A DNA stretch of 64,000 nucleotides from Candidatus Porisulfidus sp. TsSOB (GTDB taxonomy: Bacteria > Pseudomonadota > Gammaproteobacteria > Poriferisulfidales > Poriferisulfidaceae): assembly GCA_002631715.1 (NCBI GenBank), contig MRSX01000002.1, positions 88,478 through 152,477 on the forward strand, read 5' to 3'. Made by a program: the position numbers and the translations under genes. Positions 55,484 through 64,000 of the stretch are shown here, in pieces. The notes under the pieces are model-generated. The model was not told the origin of the DNA. It ran no database searches and was given only the letters and a program-made list of their open reading frames with translations. Numbering within the stretch: position 1 is the stretch's first letter; each line of letters begins with the position of its first letter.

Positions 55484-56149
55484 ATGCCGCCACCCGACAC
55501 AACCCCGCCAACAGACTACCGGGCTGCGTTTCTGCAGCTCGCGCTTGAGTACGAATGCTTGAAATTCGGTGATTTCACGCTGAAGTCCGGTCGCAAGAGC
55601 CCGTATTTCTTCAATGCCGGATCCTTCAATGATGGTACGGCGCTGGAACAGGTCGGGGCGTTCTATGCCCAAGCCGCCACCGATGCGGGTATCCAGTTCG
55701 ACATGCTGTTCGGCCCGGCCTACAAGGGCATTCCTCTGGCCACCTCCGCCGCCTGCGCGTTCCAGCGGCTTTACGGCCAGACCGTGCCGGTGGGTTTCGA
55801 CCGAAAGGAGGTCAAGGATCATGGCGATCAGGGGCAGACCTACGGAGCCCCGATCGAAGGCCGGGTACTGCTTGTAGATGATGTGGTCTCGTCGGGAATC
55901 ACGGTTCGAGGTTCGGTGGATCTGATCCGATCGCTCGGCGCCACACCGGTCGGGTTACTCATCTTGATGGATCGCGGCGAACGCGGGCAAGGCCAGCTCT
56001 CTGCGGTACAGGAGCTTGAAGAGCATTGCGGGATTCCGGTCATTTCGGTTGCGTGCGCCAGCGATTTCCACCAGTTCCTGAAAGACGTCCCGCAGTATCG
56101 GCAGTATCAAGAACAGATCGAAGATTATCTCAGGGAGTACGGGGCCTGA
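55484..56149 (+). CDS. pyrE: Orotate phosphoribosyltransferase
   Basis: About 221 residues from ATG 55484 (MPPPDTTPPTDYRAAF…). An in-frame GTG at 55460, two bases after a TAAAAT box, could also be used. FTLKSGRKSPYFFNAG (about 28-43), GPAYKGIPLA (about 76-85), FDRKEVKDHG (about 105-114) and the PRPP loop VLLVDDVVSSGITVRGS (about 127-143) are intact. It makes OMP in pyrimidine synthesis. Its last 20 bases overlap the end of the convergent aroE. Confidence 0.96.
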   Translation: MPPPDTTPPTDYRAAFLQLALEYECLKFGDFTLKSGRKSPYFFNAGSFNDGTALEQVGAFYAQAATDAGIQFDMLFGPAYKGIPLATSAACAFQRLYGQTVPVGFDRKEVKDHGDQGQTYGAPIEGRVLLVDDVVSSGITVRGSVDLIRSLGATPVGLLILMDRGERGQGQLSAVQELEEHCGIPVISVACASDFHQFLKDVPQYRQYQEQIEDYLREYGA

Positions 56150-56960
56150 CTGCCGAACGCAGGCGGTCGCGCACCGGCGTGGTGTCGGGGCGAATGCCGT
56201 GCCACAGTTCGAAACTTTCCGCAGCCTGCTCCATCAGCATCCCAAGCCCATCGCAAACGCGGGTGCAGCCCGCCTGCCTCGCCCAAGCCATAAATGCAGT
56301 GTCGGCACCGTACATCAGGTCATAGCAGACCGTCGATTCCGCCTTCAGGATTGAGGGCGGCAGATTCATTGGTGAAGCCGACAATTCCGCCGCCGTGGCG
56401 TTGAGAATCAAATCAAAGGAAACTTCGCCTAAGTCCTCCAGCCCACATGCTTCAAGGTTTCCAGGCGAGCCATGCGCCTGAACCAGCGTGTGTGCGCGTT
56501 CGGGAGTGCGGTTGGCCACGGTCAAGTGTTTCGGGGCGCATCCCAACAGCGGCCCCAGAATGCCCCGTGCCGCGCCGCCTGCACCTAGCAACAGAATCCG
56601 CATGCCGGACAGATCAAGGCCCTGTGCCTCGGTCAGATCGCAAACCAAGCCGCTGCCGTCCGTATTGCCAGCAACGATGATATCCTTCCTGAAGGCCAGC
56701 CAGTTGGCTGCGCCCGCCGCGCGAGCCTGCGGCATGACCTCCCCCGCCAACCTCAACGCCGCCTCCTTGTGCGGCACGGTCACGTTGAGCCCGCAACCAC
56801 CCGCCTGCCGGAAATCCTGCACCGCGGTCTCGAAGTCGGTCGCCGGGATATTCAGTTGCTCGTAGTGGATTTCTTTTCCGGTCTGGGCCGCAAAGTCGGC
56901 ATGAATAACCGGCGACAGGCTGTGCGTGACCGGATCTCCGATGACGGCATAGCGCTCCAC
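56130..56960 (-). CDS. aroE: Shikimate dehydrogenase
   Basis: A 276-residue AroE, MERYAVIGDPVTHSLSPVIH… with the shikimate site SLSP near the start. NVTVPHKEAAL (about 59-69) carries the catalytic Lys. The NADP loop LLLGAGGAARGIL (about 124-136) and ANRTPERA (about 149-156) follow. It reduces 3-dehydroshikimate to shikimate, the pathway that supplies chorismate to the chorismatase at 3966. It lies 6 bases after hemB in the same direction. Confidence 0.95.
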   Translation of the reverse strand: MERYAVIGDPVTHSLSPVIHADFAAQTGKEIHYEQLNIPATDFETAVQDFRQAGGCGLNVTVPHKEAALRLAGEVMPQARAAGAANWLAFRKDIIVAGNTDGSGLVCDLTEAQGLDLSGMRILLLGAGGAARGILGPLLGCAPKHLTVANRTPERAHTLVQAHGSPGNLEACGLEDLGEVSFDLILNATAAELSASPMNLPPSILKAESTVCYDLMYGADTAFMAWARQAGCTRVCDGLGMLMEQAAESFELWHGIRPDTTPVRDRLRSAVRPRTP

Positions 56961-56966
56961 GGATTT

Positions 56967-57974
<1,008 letters not shown>

Positions 57975-58037
57975 TTAAGTTTAGGGGATTGCGACTGTTT
58001 TCGGAAACTGCAAAAGCTCCCACGACCCCGGCAATAC

Positions 58038-58043
58038 TACAAT
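58038..58043 (+). promoter_or_regulatory. -10 box next to the dsbB start
   Basis: TACAAT ends 8 bases before the dsbB ATG, leaving little or no leader. The AAAGG in the gap could only serve as a ribosome-binding site if transcription began unusually early. Confidence 0.35.
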
Positions 58044-58051
58044 AAAGGCCC

Positions 58052-58567
58052 ATGTCTCGTATCCCAAACCTCCATCTCGTCGGTCTCGTCATCTGCGTGG
58101 CCGCGCTTGCTTTTGGCTACCTGTACCTGGAACGCACCCTGGGTCTTGAGCCCTGTCCACTGTGTATCCTTGACCGGTTTGTCTTCATTGCTCTAGCCGT
58201 CATTTTCGCGCTGGCCTACTTTCAGCGCCCCGGGGCGAGGGATCGGATCGGGTACGACATCGGCGCCCTGGTCATGAGCCTGGGCGGGATGGCAATCGCC
58301 GGGCGACACGTCTACCTCCAGAACCGTCCGCCGGACACCCTGGGCGATTGCGGCGCGGGATTCTGGCACATGCTCGACCAGGTCGGCCTCGAAGGGGCGG
58401 TGGCCTCCGCACTGCAGGGCAGTGGCGATTGCGGCGACATCCAGTGGACGTTCCTAGGGTTGTCCATCCCAGCCCTGACCCTGGGTCTTTTTGTGCTATT
58501 GTTCCTTCTATCCCTGATCGACATGATCGACGCCATCCGGAAACGTCACTTGGAGTACCCGACATGA
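58052..58567 (+). CDS. dsbB: Disulfide bond formation protein DsbB
   Basis: A 171-residue inner-membrane protein with four helices (about 9-25, 42-60, 70-88, 144-162). The first periplasmic pair is in EPCPLC (about 34-39), and the second loop has Cys in GDCGAGF and GDCGDIQW (about 98 and 129). DsbB re-oxidises DsbA using quinone. The CPLC spacing is that of DsbB. It overlaps the DUF4399 gene by ATGA. No dsbA is in the window. Confidence 0.93.
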   Translation: MSRIPNLHLVGLVICVAALAFGYLYLERTLGLEPCPLCILDRFVFIALAVIFALAYFQRPGARDRIGYDIGALVMSLGGMAIAGRHVYLQNRPPDTLGDCGAGFWHMLDQVGLEGAVASALQGSGDCGDIQWTFLGLSIPALTLGLFVLLFLLSLIDMIDAIRKRHLEYPT

Positions 58568-58992
58568 AACACGTAAATTTAGGCGTCCTTGCCCTCGTCC
58601 TGGGCTTGGCCTTGTCCCCCCTTCTGGCCGAGATGCCCCGGCAGCCCGCACCTGAAGGCGCCGGCGTGTATTTCATCGAGCCCGTAGACGGCGCAACCGT
58701 CCAGTCTCCCTTCAAGGTGTTATTCGGCCTGCATGACATGGGCGTTGCCCCGGCTGGCGTAAATCAACCGAAGACCGGCCATCATCACCTGCTGATCAAC
58801 TCTCCGGAAGTCGACCTCGGCATGCCGCTGCCGACAACCGACCAGGTGCGCCACTTCGGCGGCGGACAGACGGAAACCACGCTGACGCTGGAGCCGGGCA
58901 GTTATACGCTGCAGTTGGTGCTCGGCGATTACGCGCACATCCCGCACGACCCGCCGGTCGTGTCCGAGACGATTACGATTACCGTCGAGTAA
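58564..58992 (+). CDS. DUF4399 periplasmic protein
   Basis: A 142-residue exported protein from ATG 58564, with signal peptide MKHVNLGVLALVLGLALSPL cleaved near LLA-E. The mature part is a small beta-sandwich-like domain with YFIEPVDGATVQSPFKVLFGLHDMGVAPAG and a TGHHHLLIN motif (about 78-86). The HHH cluster suggests metal binding, as does the C-terminal LGDYAHIPHDPP. Function unknown. It is translationally coupled to dsbB and convergent with hemF (adjacent bases). Confidence 0.88.
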   Translation: MKHVNLGVLALVLGLALSPLLAEMPRQPAPEGAGVYFIEPVDGATVQSPFKVLFGLHDMGVAPAGVNQPKTGHHHLLINSPEVDLGMPLPTTDQVRHFGGGQTETTLTLEPGSYTLQLVLGDYAHIPHDPPVVSETITITVE

Positions 58993-59904
58993 TCAGACCC
59001 AGTCGCGGGCGCCCAGAAAGCGTTCGGTCAGTTCCGCCTCCGGCGAGCCCGGTTCGGGTCGGTAGTCGTACACCCAACCGCAATCCGGAGGGAGCGACAT
59101 CAGAATCGATTCAGCACGCCGACTGTTTTGCAGTCCGAACAGCGTGCCGCGATCGTACAAAAGGTTGAATTCGGCGTAACGGCCGCGACGGTATTTCTGG
59201 AAGGCTCTCTCGCGCTCGCCCCAAGGCGTCTCGCGGCGACGTTCCACAATCGGCAGGTATCCCTTGAGAAAGTGTTCTGCCACGGCACGCATGAACGCGA
59301 AGGTCTTCTCAAAACCCCATTCGTTGAGATCGTCGAAGAACAGGCCGCCGACGCCGCGCATCTCGTCGCGGTGCGGCAGATAGAAGTAGCGGTCGCACCA
59401 CTGTTTGAATTTCGGATAAACCTCGTCCCCGAAAGGCGCACAAGCATCGCGAGCCATGGTGTGCCAATGCCGGGCGTCCTCCTCAAACCCGTAGTACGGT
59501 GTCAGGTCAAATCCGCCTCCAAACCACCACCGATCCTCGCCATCGGGCGCACGGGCGCTGAAGAACCGAACGTTGCAGTGCGCCGTGGGCACGTAGGGAT
59601 TCCGCGGATGAACTACGATCGACACGCCCATCGCAGTGAACGGCTGTCCCGCCAACTCCGGATGCCGCTCGGTGGCCGCCTCGGGCAGTGCCGTGCCTGC
59701 GACATCCGAGAGGTTCACTCCCGCTTTCTCGAAAGTCTCTCCTCCCTCTAGCACCCGTGTATCTCCCCGGCTTCCCTCGGGATGATCCCAGGGGTCCCGG
59801 CGGAATCTCGCCGTCGGCTCCAGCCGTTCGAACGCCTCGGTGGCATCCTGCTGGAACTTCTCCAGGAAGACGCGAACGGATCCGGGGTCGGGAGCGTCGT
59901 TCAT
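58993..59904 (-). CDS. hemF: Oxygen-dependent coproporphyrinogen III oxidase
   Basis: A 303-residue HemF from ATG 59904 ([20 protein letters not shown]); the longer open frame upstream is antisense of tsaC. It has [23 protein letters not shown] (about 92-114), [20 protein letters not shown] (about 129-148) and [14 protein letters not shown] (about 252-265). It oxidatively decarboxylates coproporphyrinogen III with O2, so the organism can make heme aerobically. The start overlaps the tsaC stop by 4 bases. Confidence 0.95.
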   Translation of the reverse strand: MNDAPDPGSVRVFLEKFQQDATEAFERLEPTARFRRDPWDHPEGSRGDTRVLEGGETFEKAGVNLSDVAGTALPEAATERHPELAGQPFTAMGVSIVVHPRNPYVPTAHCNVRFFSARAPDGEDRWWFGGGFDLTPYYGFEEDARHWHTMARDACAPFGDEVYPKFKQWCDRYFYLPHRDEMRGVGGLFFDDLNEWGFEKTFAFMRAVAEHFLKGYLPIVERRRETPWGERERAFQKYRRGRYAEFNLLYDRGTLFGLQNSRRAESILMSLPPDCGWVYDYRPEPGSPEAELTERFLGARDWV

Positions 59905-60425
59905 GCCGTCTGTACCGGGCGGATCACTTGCCCCGTCAGCAAGTCCCGAATCTCGCTGGGACCCGAAGCCCCGCCAAGCGGGCCTTCCACGATTCCGTCT
60001 ATCGTCGAACCGAGCATCTCTTCGACCTCTTCGGACGTTTTTGCCGGGGGCGCCCCTTCCGGGTTCGCGCTGGTTGAAACCAGAGGGCCCACCTCCAGAC
60101 ACAGTGCACGGCACAGGCTGTGGCGGGTGATGCGAACCGCCTGGGTCGCGTGCGTGCCCCGTAACAGGGCGGATGCACTTTCGACGGCCGGGACCAACCA
60201 GGTCACCGGCTCCCCCGGGGACTCCAGTTTAGCCTGCTGTTCCTCGTCCAAGGGCTGGATGTATGGCTGCAGATCCTCGCAGCAGGCTGCAATCAGAATC
60301 AGCCCCTTGTCCGGATCCCTTCGTTTTAGGTTCAGCAGTCGGCGCACCGCGTCCGGGTGATCCGGCAGGCAACCCAAGCCCCACACGCCTTCGGTCGGAT
60401 AGGCCAGGACCTTGCCGTCCAGCAA
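59901..60425 (-). CDS. tsaC: Threonylcarbamoyl-AMP synthase (TsaC/YrdC family)
   Basis: At least 174 residues, with the family blocks [14 protein letters not shown] (about 6-19), [14 protein letters not shown] (about 33-46), PVTWLVPA and [11 protein letters not shown] (about 113-123). It makes threonylcarbamoyl-AMP for t6A in tRNA. The only canonical start is a TTG at 60425, but the conserved frame continues upstream to the topA stop ([10 protein letters not shown]) and fits the missing N-terminal helix. So a non-standard start, perhaps CTG at 60452, is possible. It follows topA by 57 bases or fewer. Confidence 0.88.
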   Translation of the reverse strand: MLDGKVLAYPTEGVWGLGCLPDHPDAVRRLLNLKRRDPDKGLILIAACCEDLQPYIQPLDEEQQAKLESPGEPVTWLVPAVESASALLRGTHATQAVRITRHSLCRALCLEVGPLVSTSANPEGAPPAKTSEEVEEMLGSTIDGIVEGPLGGASGPSEIRDLLTGQVIRPVQTA

Positions 60426-60482
60426 CGCCTTGATGCCCTCTCGGGTGTCCAGCGCACTGTCGCCCCTGCCGGAGACGCCTCC

Positions 60483-62807
60483 TTAGCTTTTGCGTTTTGC
60501 GCGTGAAGCGCGTCGCTTGCGCGGCGGTGCGGCAGCCAGGAGTTCCTGGCATTGTTCCAGCGTCAATTCCGCAGGATCCTCCCCCTTCGGAATCTTCGCG
60601 TTGCGCTTGCCATTCGTGACGTACGGGCCATACCGGCCGTTGAGCACCTGAATATCGTCCACTCCGAAGTCTTGAATCGTGCGGTTTGCCTCACGGTGCC
60701 GATGTTCCGCAATTAATTCATCCGCCTGCTCGCGTGTCACCGTCATCGGGTCTTCTCCCTTCGGCAGGGACACATATTTTTTCGGTCCGTATTTCACGTA
60801 GGGCCCGAAACGGCCAATATTGACTTCGATCAGTTCGCCGTCGTCCCCCACGCCCAACGATCTCGGCAGTACCAGCAGGTCCATCGCTTCCTCGAACGTG
60901 ATGGTCTCGAAGCTCTGGCCTTCGCGGAGGCTCGCAAACCGAGGCTTTTCTTCATCCTCCCGGTCTCCAACCTGAACGAACGGCCCGTAGCGTCCGACCC
61001 GGACGCGAACCGGCTTGCCACTTTCCGGATCCGTGCCGAGTTCGCGCATCATCTGCGCTTTCTGGCGGGACACCGTCTCGCTCTTCTCATTCACCTGCTG
61101 GTGGAACGGCTTCCAGAAACTGTCCACGACCGGAATCCACTCGGTTTCTCCCCGTGCCACCCGATCCAGCGAATCCTCCAGCTGCGCCGTGAACTCGTAG
61201 TCGACGTACCGCGAAAAGTGCTCGGTCAGGAAATTGCACACCACCTTGCCAAGCGCGGTCGGGAAGAACGTCCGCTTGTCGATCTCTGCATACTTGCGGC
61301 TGGTCAGGGTCGACAGGGTATCCGCGTAGGTGGAGGGGCGGCCGATGCCGTATTCCTCCAGGGTCTTGACCAAGCTCGCCTCGGTATAGCGCGGCGGCGG
61401 CTCGGTGAAGTGCTGGTTCGCCTTGACCTCCTGAAGTGCCACGCGTTCGCCCTCGCGCAATTCGGGGAGATAGCGTTCGTCACTGCTGTTCTGGTTCACG
61501 ATCGCTTCGTCCGAACCTTCGCGGTACACCTGCATGAACCCTGGAACCCGCACGTGGGAGCCCGTTGCCCGCAACTGGGTGCCTGGGCCACAGCCGAGAT
61601 CCACGCTGACCTGGTCGATCACGGCCGGAATCATCTGGCAGGCCACGGCGCGCTTCCAGACCAGCTCGTAAAGTTTCTGCTGGTCATCGCTCAGCTTGCC
61701 GCGAGTTTGTTCCGGCGTTCGCGCAGCATCGGTCGGACGAACCGCCTCGTGCGCCTCCTGCGCATTGCGGGTCCGAGTCTTGTACCGTCGGGGAGATGGC
61801 GGCATCTGGTCCTCGCCATAACGCTCCTTAATGGTCTGGCGAAGGTTGTTCAACGCGACGGTCGCGAGCGTGACCGAATCTGTTCGCATGTAGGTAATCA
61901 GGCCGACCGGGCCGGAACCCAGATCAACGCCTTCGTATAGCTGCTGGGCAACCTGCATTGTCCTGCGCGCGGAAAAGCGCAACTTGCGCGACGCTTCCTG
62001 TTGCAGGGTCGAGGTGGTGAACGGCGGCGCCGGGTTACGCTTGCGTTCCTTGCGCTCCACAGACGCGACGGCCAGTTCCGTGGCATGCGCCTGAACCTGC
62101 TCGCGGGCCGCATTTGCCTGTTCTTCATTCTCCAAATCGAATTTCTTCAAGCGTTTCCCGTCCAGCGTGTGCAGCTTGGCCGGGAATCCGTGCCCGTCTT
62201 TGTCCAGCAACGCATCCACGGTCCAGAACTCGCGAGGCTGGAATGCCTCAATTTCGTCCTCGCGTTCGACGATCAGGCGCAGGGCCGGGCTCTGGACGCG
62301 GCCTGCCGAAAGCTTGGGGGCGATCTTCCGCCACAGCAGCGGCGACAGGTTGAATCCGACCAGGTAATCAATGGCCCGCCGCGCTTGGTAAGCATTGACC
62401 AGATCGTCCGACAGGTCTCGCGGGTGCTCCAGGGCTTGGCGCACCGCTTCGGGGGTCACTTCGTGGAACACCACCCGGTAGGTTTTCTTCTCGCCCAGTT
62501 TCTTGCGCTTGTTGAGCAGGCTGTACAGCGACCAGGAAATTGCTTCCCCTTCGCGGTCCGGGTCGGAAGCCAGATACAGGGCGTCGCAATCTTTGAGCGC
62601 GCTCGCGATCTTGCGCAGGTGTTTCTCGTGCCCGGGCGTCACCTGGTATTTAAGGGCGTAGTCGCCTTCCGTGTCGACGGCCCCGTCCTTCGGAACCAGG
62701 TCCTGCACATGGCCGTAAGACGCCAGCACTTGGAAGCCTGGGCCCAGGTATTTTTCGATCGTCCGGGCTTTCGCCGGCGATTCCACTACGACCAGATTGT
62801 TCGGCAT
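60483..62807 (-). CDS. topA: DNA topoisomerase I
   Basis: A 774-residue type IA topoisomerase that relaxes negative supercoils. The Toprim domain opens VVVESPAKARTIEKYLG and has ASDPDREGEAISW (about 79-91). The active-site Tyr306 is in GLITYMRTDS. The C-terminus lacks the CxxC zinc fingers of E. coli TopA. Instead it has three repeats built around GRYGPFVQ, GRFGPYVKYG and GRYGPYVTNG (about 620-740), then a basic tail. Repeat-only C-termini of this type are known in other proteobacteria. A TATAAT on the minus strand lies at 62855-62860. Confidence 0.96.
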   Translation of the reverse strand: MPNNLVVVESPAKARTIEKYLGPGFQVLASYGHVQDLVPKDGAVDTEGDYALKYQVTPGHEKHLRKIASALKDCDALYLASDPDREGEAISWSLYSLLNKRKKLGEKKTYRVVFHEVTPEAVRQALEHPRDLSDDLVNAYQARRAIDYLVGFNLSPLLWRKIAPKLSAGRVQSPALRLIVEREDEIEAFQPREFWTVDALLDKDGHGFPAKLHTLDGKRLKKFDLENEEQANAAREQVQAHATELAVASVERKERKRNPAPPFTTSTLQQEASRKLRFSARRTMQVAQQLYEGVDLGSGPVGLITYMRTDSVTLATVALNNLRQTIKERYGEDQMPPSPRRYKTRTRNAQEAHEAVRPTDAARTPEQTRGKLSDDQQKLYELVWKRAVACQMIPAVIDQVSVDLGCGPGTQLRATGSHVRVPGFMQVYREGSDEAIVNQNSSDERYLPELREGERVALQEVKANQHFTEPPPRYTEASLVKTLEEYGIGRPSTYADTLSTLTSRKYAEIDKRTFFPTALGKVVCNFLTEHFSRYVDYEFTAQLEDSLDRVARGETEWIPVVDSFWKPFHQQVNEKSETVSRQKAQMMRELGTDPESGKPVRVRVGRYGPFVQVGDREDEEKPRFASLREGQSFETITFEEAMDLLVLPRSLGVGDDGELIEVNIGRFGPYVKYGPKKYVSLPKGEDPMTVTREQADELIAEHRHREANRTIQDFGVDDIQVLNGRYGPYVTNGKRNAKIPKGEDPAELTLEQCQELLAAAPPRKRRASRAKRKS

Positions 62808-62854
62808 GAGGGGTGTTGCGCGTAAGGAGTCTTGGTTCTGCTAATGTGGCGGGG

Positions 62855-62860
62855 ATTATA
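62855..62860 (-). promoter_or_regulatory. Consensus -10 box of topA
   Basis: TATAAT on the minus strand, 47 bases before the topA ATG. No matching -35 hexamer is seen at normal spacing. Confidence 0.45.
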
Positions 62861-62925
62861 TACAGGAGTCTGAAAACCCCATTTTCAAGCCTCTTTGGCG
62901 CCGTCGAATATCAGCATACCTTGCA

Positions 62926-62931
62926 TATAAT
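62926..62931 (+). promoter_or_regulatory. Consensus -10 box of the third TonB receptor
   Basis: TATAAT 31 bases before the ATG at 62963, with a weak -35 (GTCGAA) at 17 bases. Confidence 0.45.
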
Positions 62932-62962
62932 GTTGGAGTCTCTACTGGGAGGGATTCATCTG

Positions 62963-64000
62963 ATGATGGCCGCACAGTCGGCTGATTGGCGTATGTGCCC
63001 TGAGAATGGCGCATTTTCCGGGCTTCGGGCACTGGCAATGTTTCTCTGCGTGGTCGCGCTGGGGATGCCTCCGGTCGTCGTTGCCGAAGTCGAGGAATTC
63101 ACGATCACGGCTCGCAAGCGGGATGCGGGCGAGACATTGCAGGAAGTGCCCTTTGCGGTTTCGGCGTTTTCCTCCGAGGAACTGGAGGCACGCCTTTCAA
63201 ACGACCTGGCTAGCCTGAGCTATCGGGCCCCGAACGTCGGGCTGGCGGATATCGGGACCACGCGAGGCGTGGCCAACTTCACCATCCGTGGCCTAGGCAT
63301 CAACAGTTCCATTCCGTCCATCGACCCAACGGTAGGAGTGTTCGTCGACGGCATCTACATGGGCATCTCGGCGGGCGTCATCAACGACTTCTTCGACATG
63401 GAAGGCGTCGAGATCCTGCGCGGCCCGCAAGGCCTGTTGTTCGGCCGCAATGTGACAGGCGGCGCCGTCTTGCTGCGCACCCGCAAACCAACCGACGAGT
63501 TCGAAATGACGCTTCGGGGAGATTTCCAGCAAGGCACCGAAGAAGGCGGAGGGTTCACGGTGTCCGGACCGATCTTGCCAGGCAAGCTCTTGGGACGGCT
63601 GGCCGTCTACCACAAGGACGACGAGGGCTGGCACACGAATCTGGCTGATCCCGACGACGATTTCGGTGCCTATCGTATCTCGCTGGCGCGGCCATCCTTG
63701 ACGTACTATCCGGGCGAGGACACGGAGATGACGGTGCGGTTCGAGCGCGGGCAGACGCGCGGCGACGGCGCCCGCAGCCAGAACCGTGGCCTTTACGACC
63801 GGACCTCATGGGACTTCGCCGTGAACGACAAGGGCTACTCGGATTCGGACTGGTCCCAGGTGTTCACCGAATTCAGTACGGGCGTGCCTCTGGGCAATGG
63901 CACGATCACCAATATTTTCGGCTGGCGCCGCATCAATCTTAATGCACGGACGGACATTGACTCCTCTGAACTGGATGTCCTCCTCGGCGACGCCTATTTC
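62963..64000 (+). CDS. TonB-dependent receptor, third (5' part, cut by window edge)
   Basis: The first 346 codons of a receptor that runs off the window. GGGAGG lies 8 bases before tandem ATGs (62963 and 62966). After a 16-25 residue leader, a hydrophobic signal (ALAMFLCVVALGMPPVVVA) is followed by the TonB box EEFTITARKR. The plug has NFTIRGLGINSS, DGIYMG and VEILRGPQGLLFGRNVTGGAV. The plug resembles sphingomonad/alphaproteobacterial-type receptors and differs in style from the other two here. Divergent from topA. The ligand cannot be guessed. Confidence 0.9.
   Translation, partial: MMAAQSADWRMCPENGAFSGLRALAMFLCVVALGMPPVVVAEVEEFTITARKRDAGETLQEVPFAVSAFSSEELEARLSNDLASLSYRAPNVGLADIGTTRGVANFTIRGLGINSSIPSIDPTVGVFVDGIYMGISAGVINDFFDMEGVEILRGPQGLLFGRNVTGGAVLLRTRKPTDEFEMTLRGDFQQGTEEGGGFTVSGPILPGKLLGRLAVYHKDDEGWHTNLADPDDDFGAYRISLARPSLTYYPGEDTEMTVRFERGQTRGDGARSQNRGLYDRTSWDFAVNDKGYSDSDWSQVFTEFSTGVPLGNGTITNIFGWRRINLNARTDIDSSELDVLLGDAYF

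Overview
The window is 64 kb of dense bacterial chromosome, apparently from a gammaproteobacterium that I cannot place to genus. The evidence is the gene content: waaA and kdkA for Kdo-containing LPS, the nnr-tsaE-amiC operon, a pcm-rhodanese-tolC-waaA run, fxsA, hemF, dsbB, three TonB-dependent receptors, and a XanB2-type chorismatase in place of any visible ubiC. Coding density is high, many neighbouring genes overlap by about 4 to 20 nt, and the host DNA is GC-rich. I saw no rRNA, tRNA or CRISPR array.

Layout. 1-2536: nitrogen module, the 3' part of one amtB, glnK, and a second amtB broken by an internal deletion with frameshift. 2565-10975: small unknown genes, a HAD phosphatase with the chorismatase, hyuA, a fatty acid desaturase, a small lipoprotein, rpmB-rpmG and thiC. 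11009-13874: a 2.9-kb IS1595-family element with terminal inverted repeats, an 8-bp target duplication, a DDE transposase and several AT-richer passenger genes, inserted between thiC and pcm. 13936-23778: pcm, rhodanese, tolC, waaA, then the LPS genes (GT9, DUF6165, kdkA, a TRAP binding protein; manC and a second GT9 on the other strand). 23891-32697: DUF3365 cytochrome, htpG, an antitoxin with a remnant of its toxin, nadA, priA, a 600-bp AT-rich non-coding stretch with two DnaA-box-like sites, HNH protein, hemH and fxsA. 32795-41738: TonB receptor, an argA / GCS2 ligase / M14 peptidase operon, a tnpB element and a RibD-C reductase. 41760-49321: amiC, tsaE, nnr, hyuB, a urate-oxidase-N-type membrane protein, argD-argF. 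49472-64000: TonB receptor, phoU, ampG, xthA, pyrE, aroE, hemB, dsbB, DUF4399, hemF, tsaC, topA and the start of a third TonB receptor.

Main result. The tnpB gene at 39598-40848 is not in an IS200/IS605-type context. It is enclosed by a perfect 24-bp terminal inverted repeat and a perfect 8-bp target-site duplication, and its outer 13 bp are identical to the left end of the IS1595-family element 28 kb away. The sequence therefore supports a tnpB-only element mobilised in trans by an IS1595-type DDE transposase. It inserted between argA and the ribD-like gene, and its predicted omega-RNA end reads into the argA leader.

Other points: heme synthesis is represented three times (hemH, hemB, hemF) and arginine synthesis three times (argA, argD, argF), all dispersed. 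hyuA and hyuB, normally neighbours, lie about 38 kb apart. Functions are read from sequence motifs only; no database search was run.
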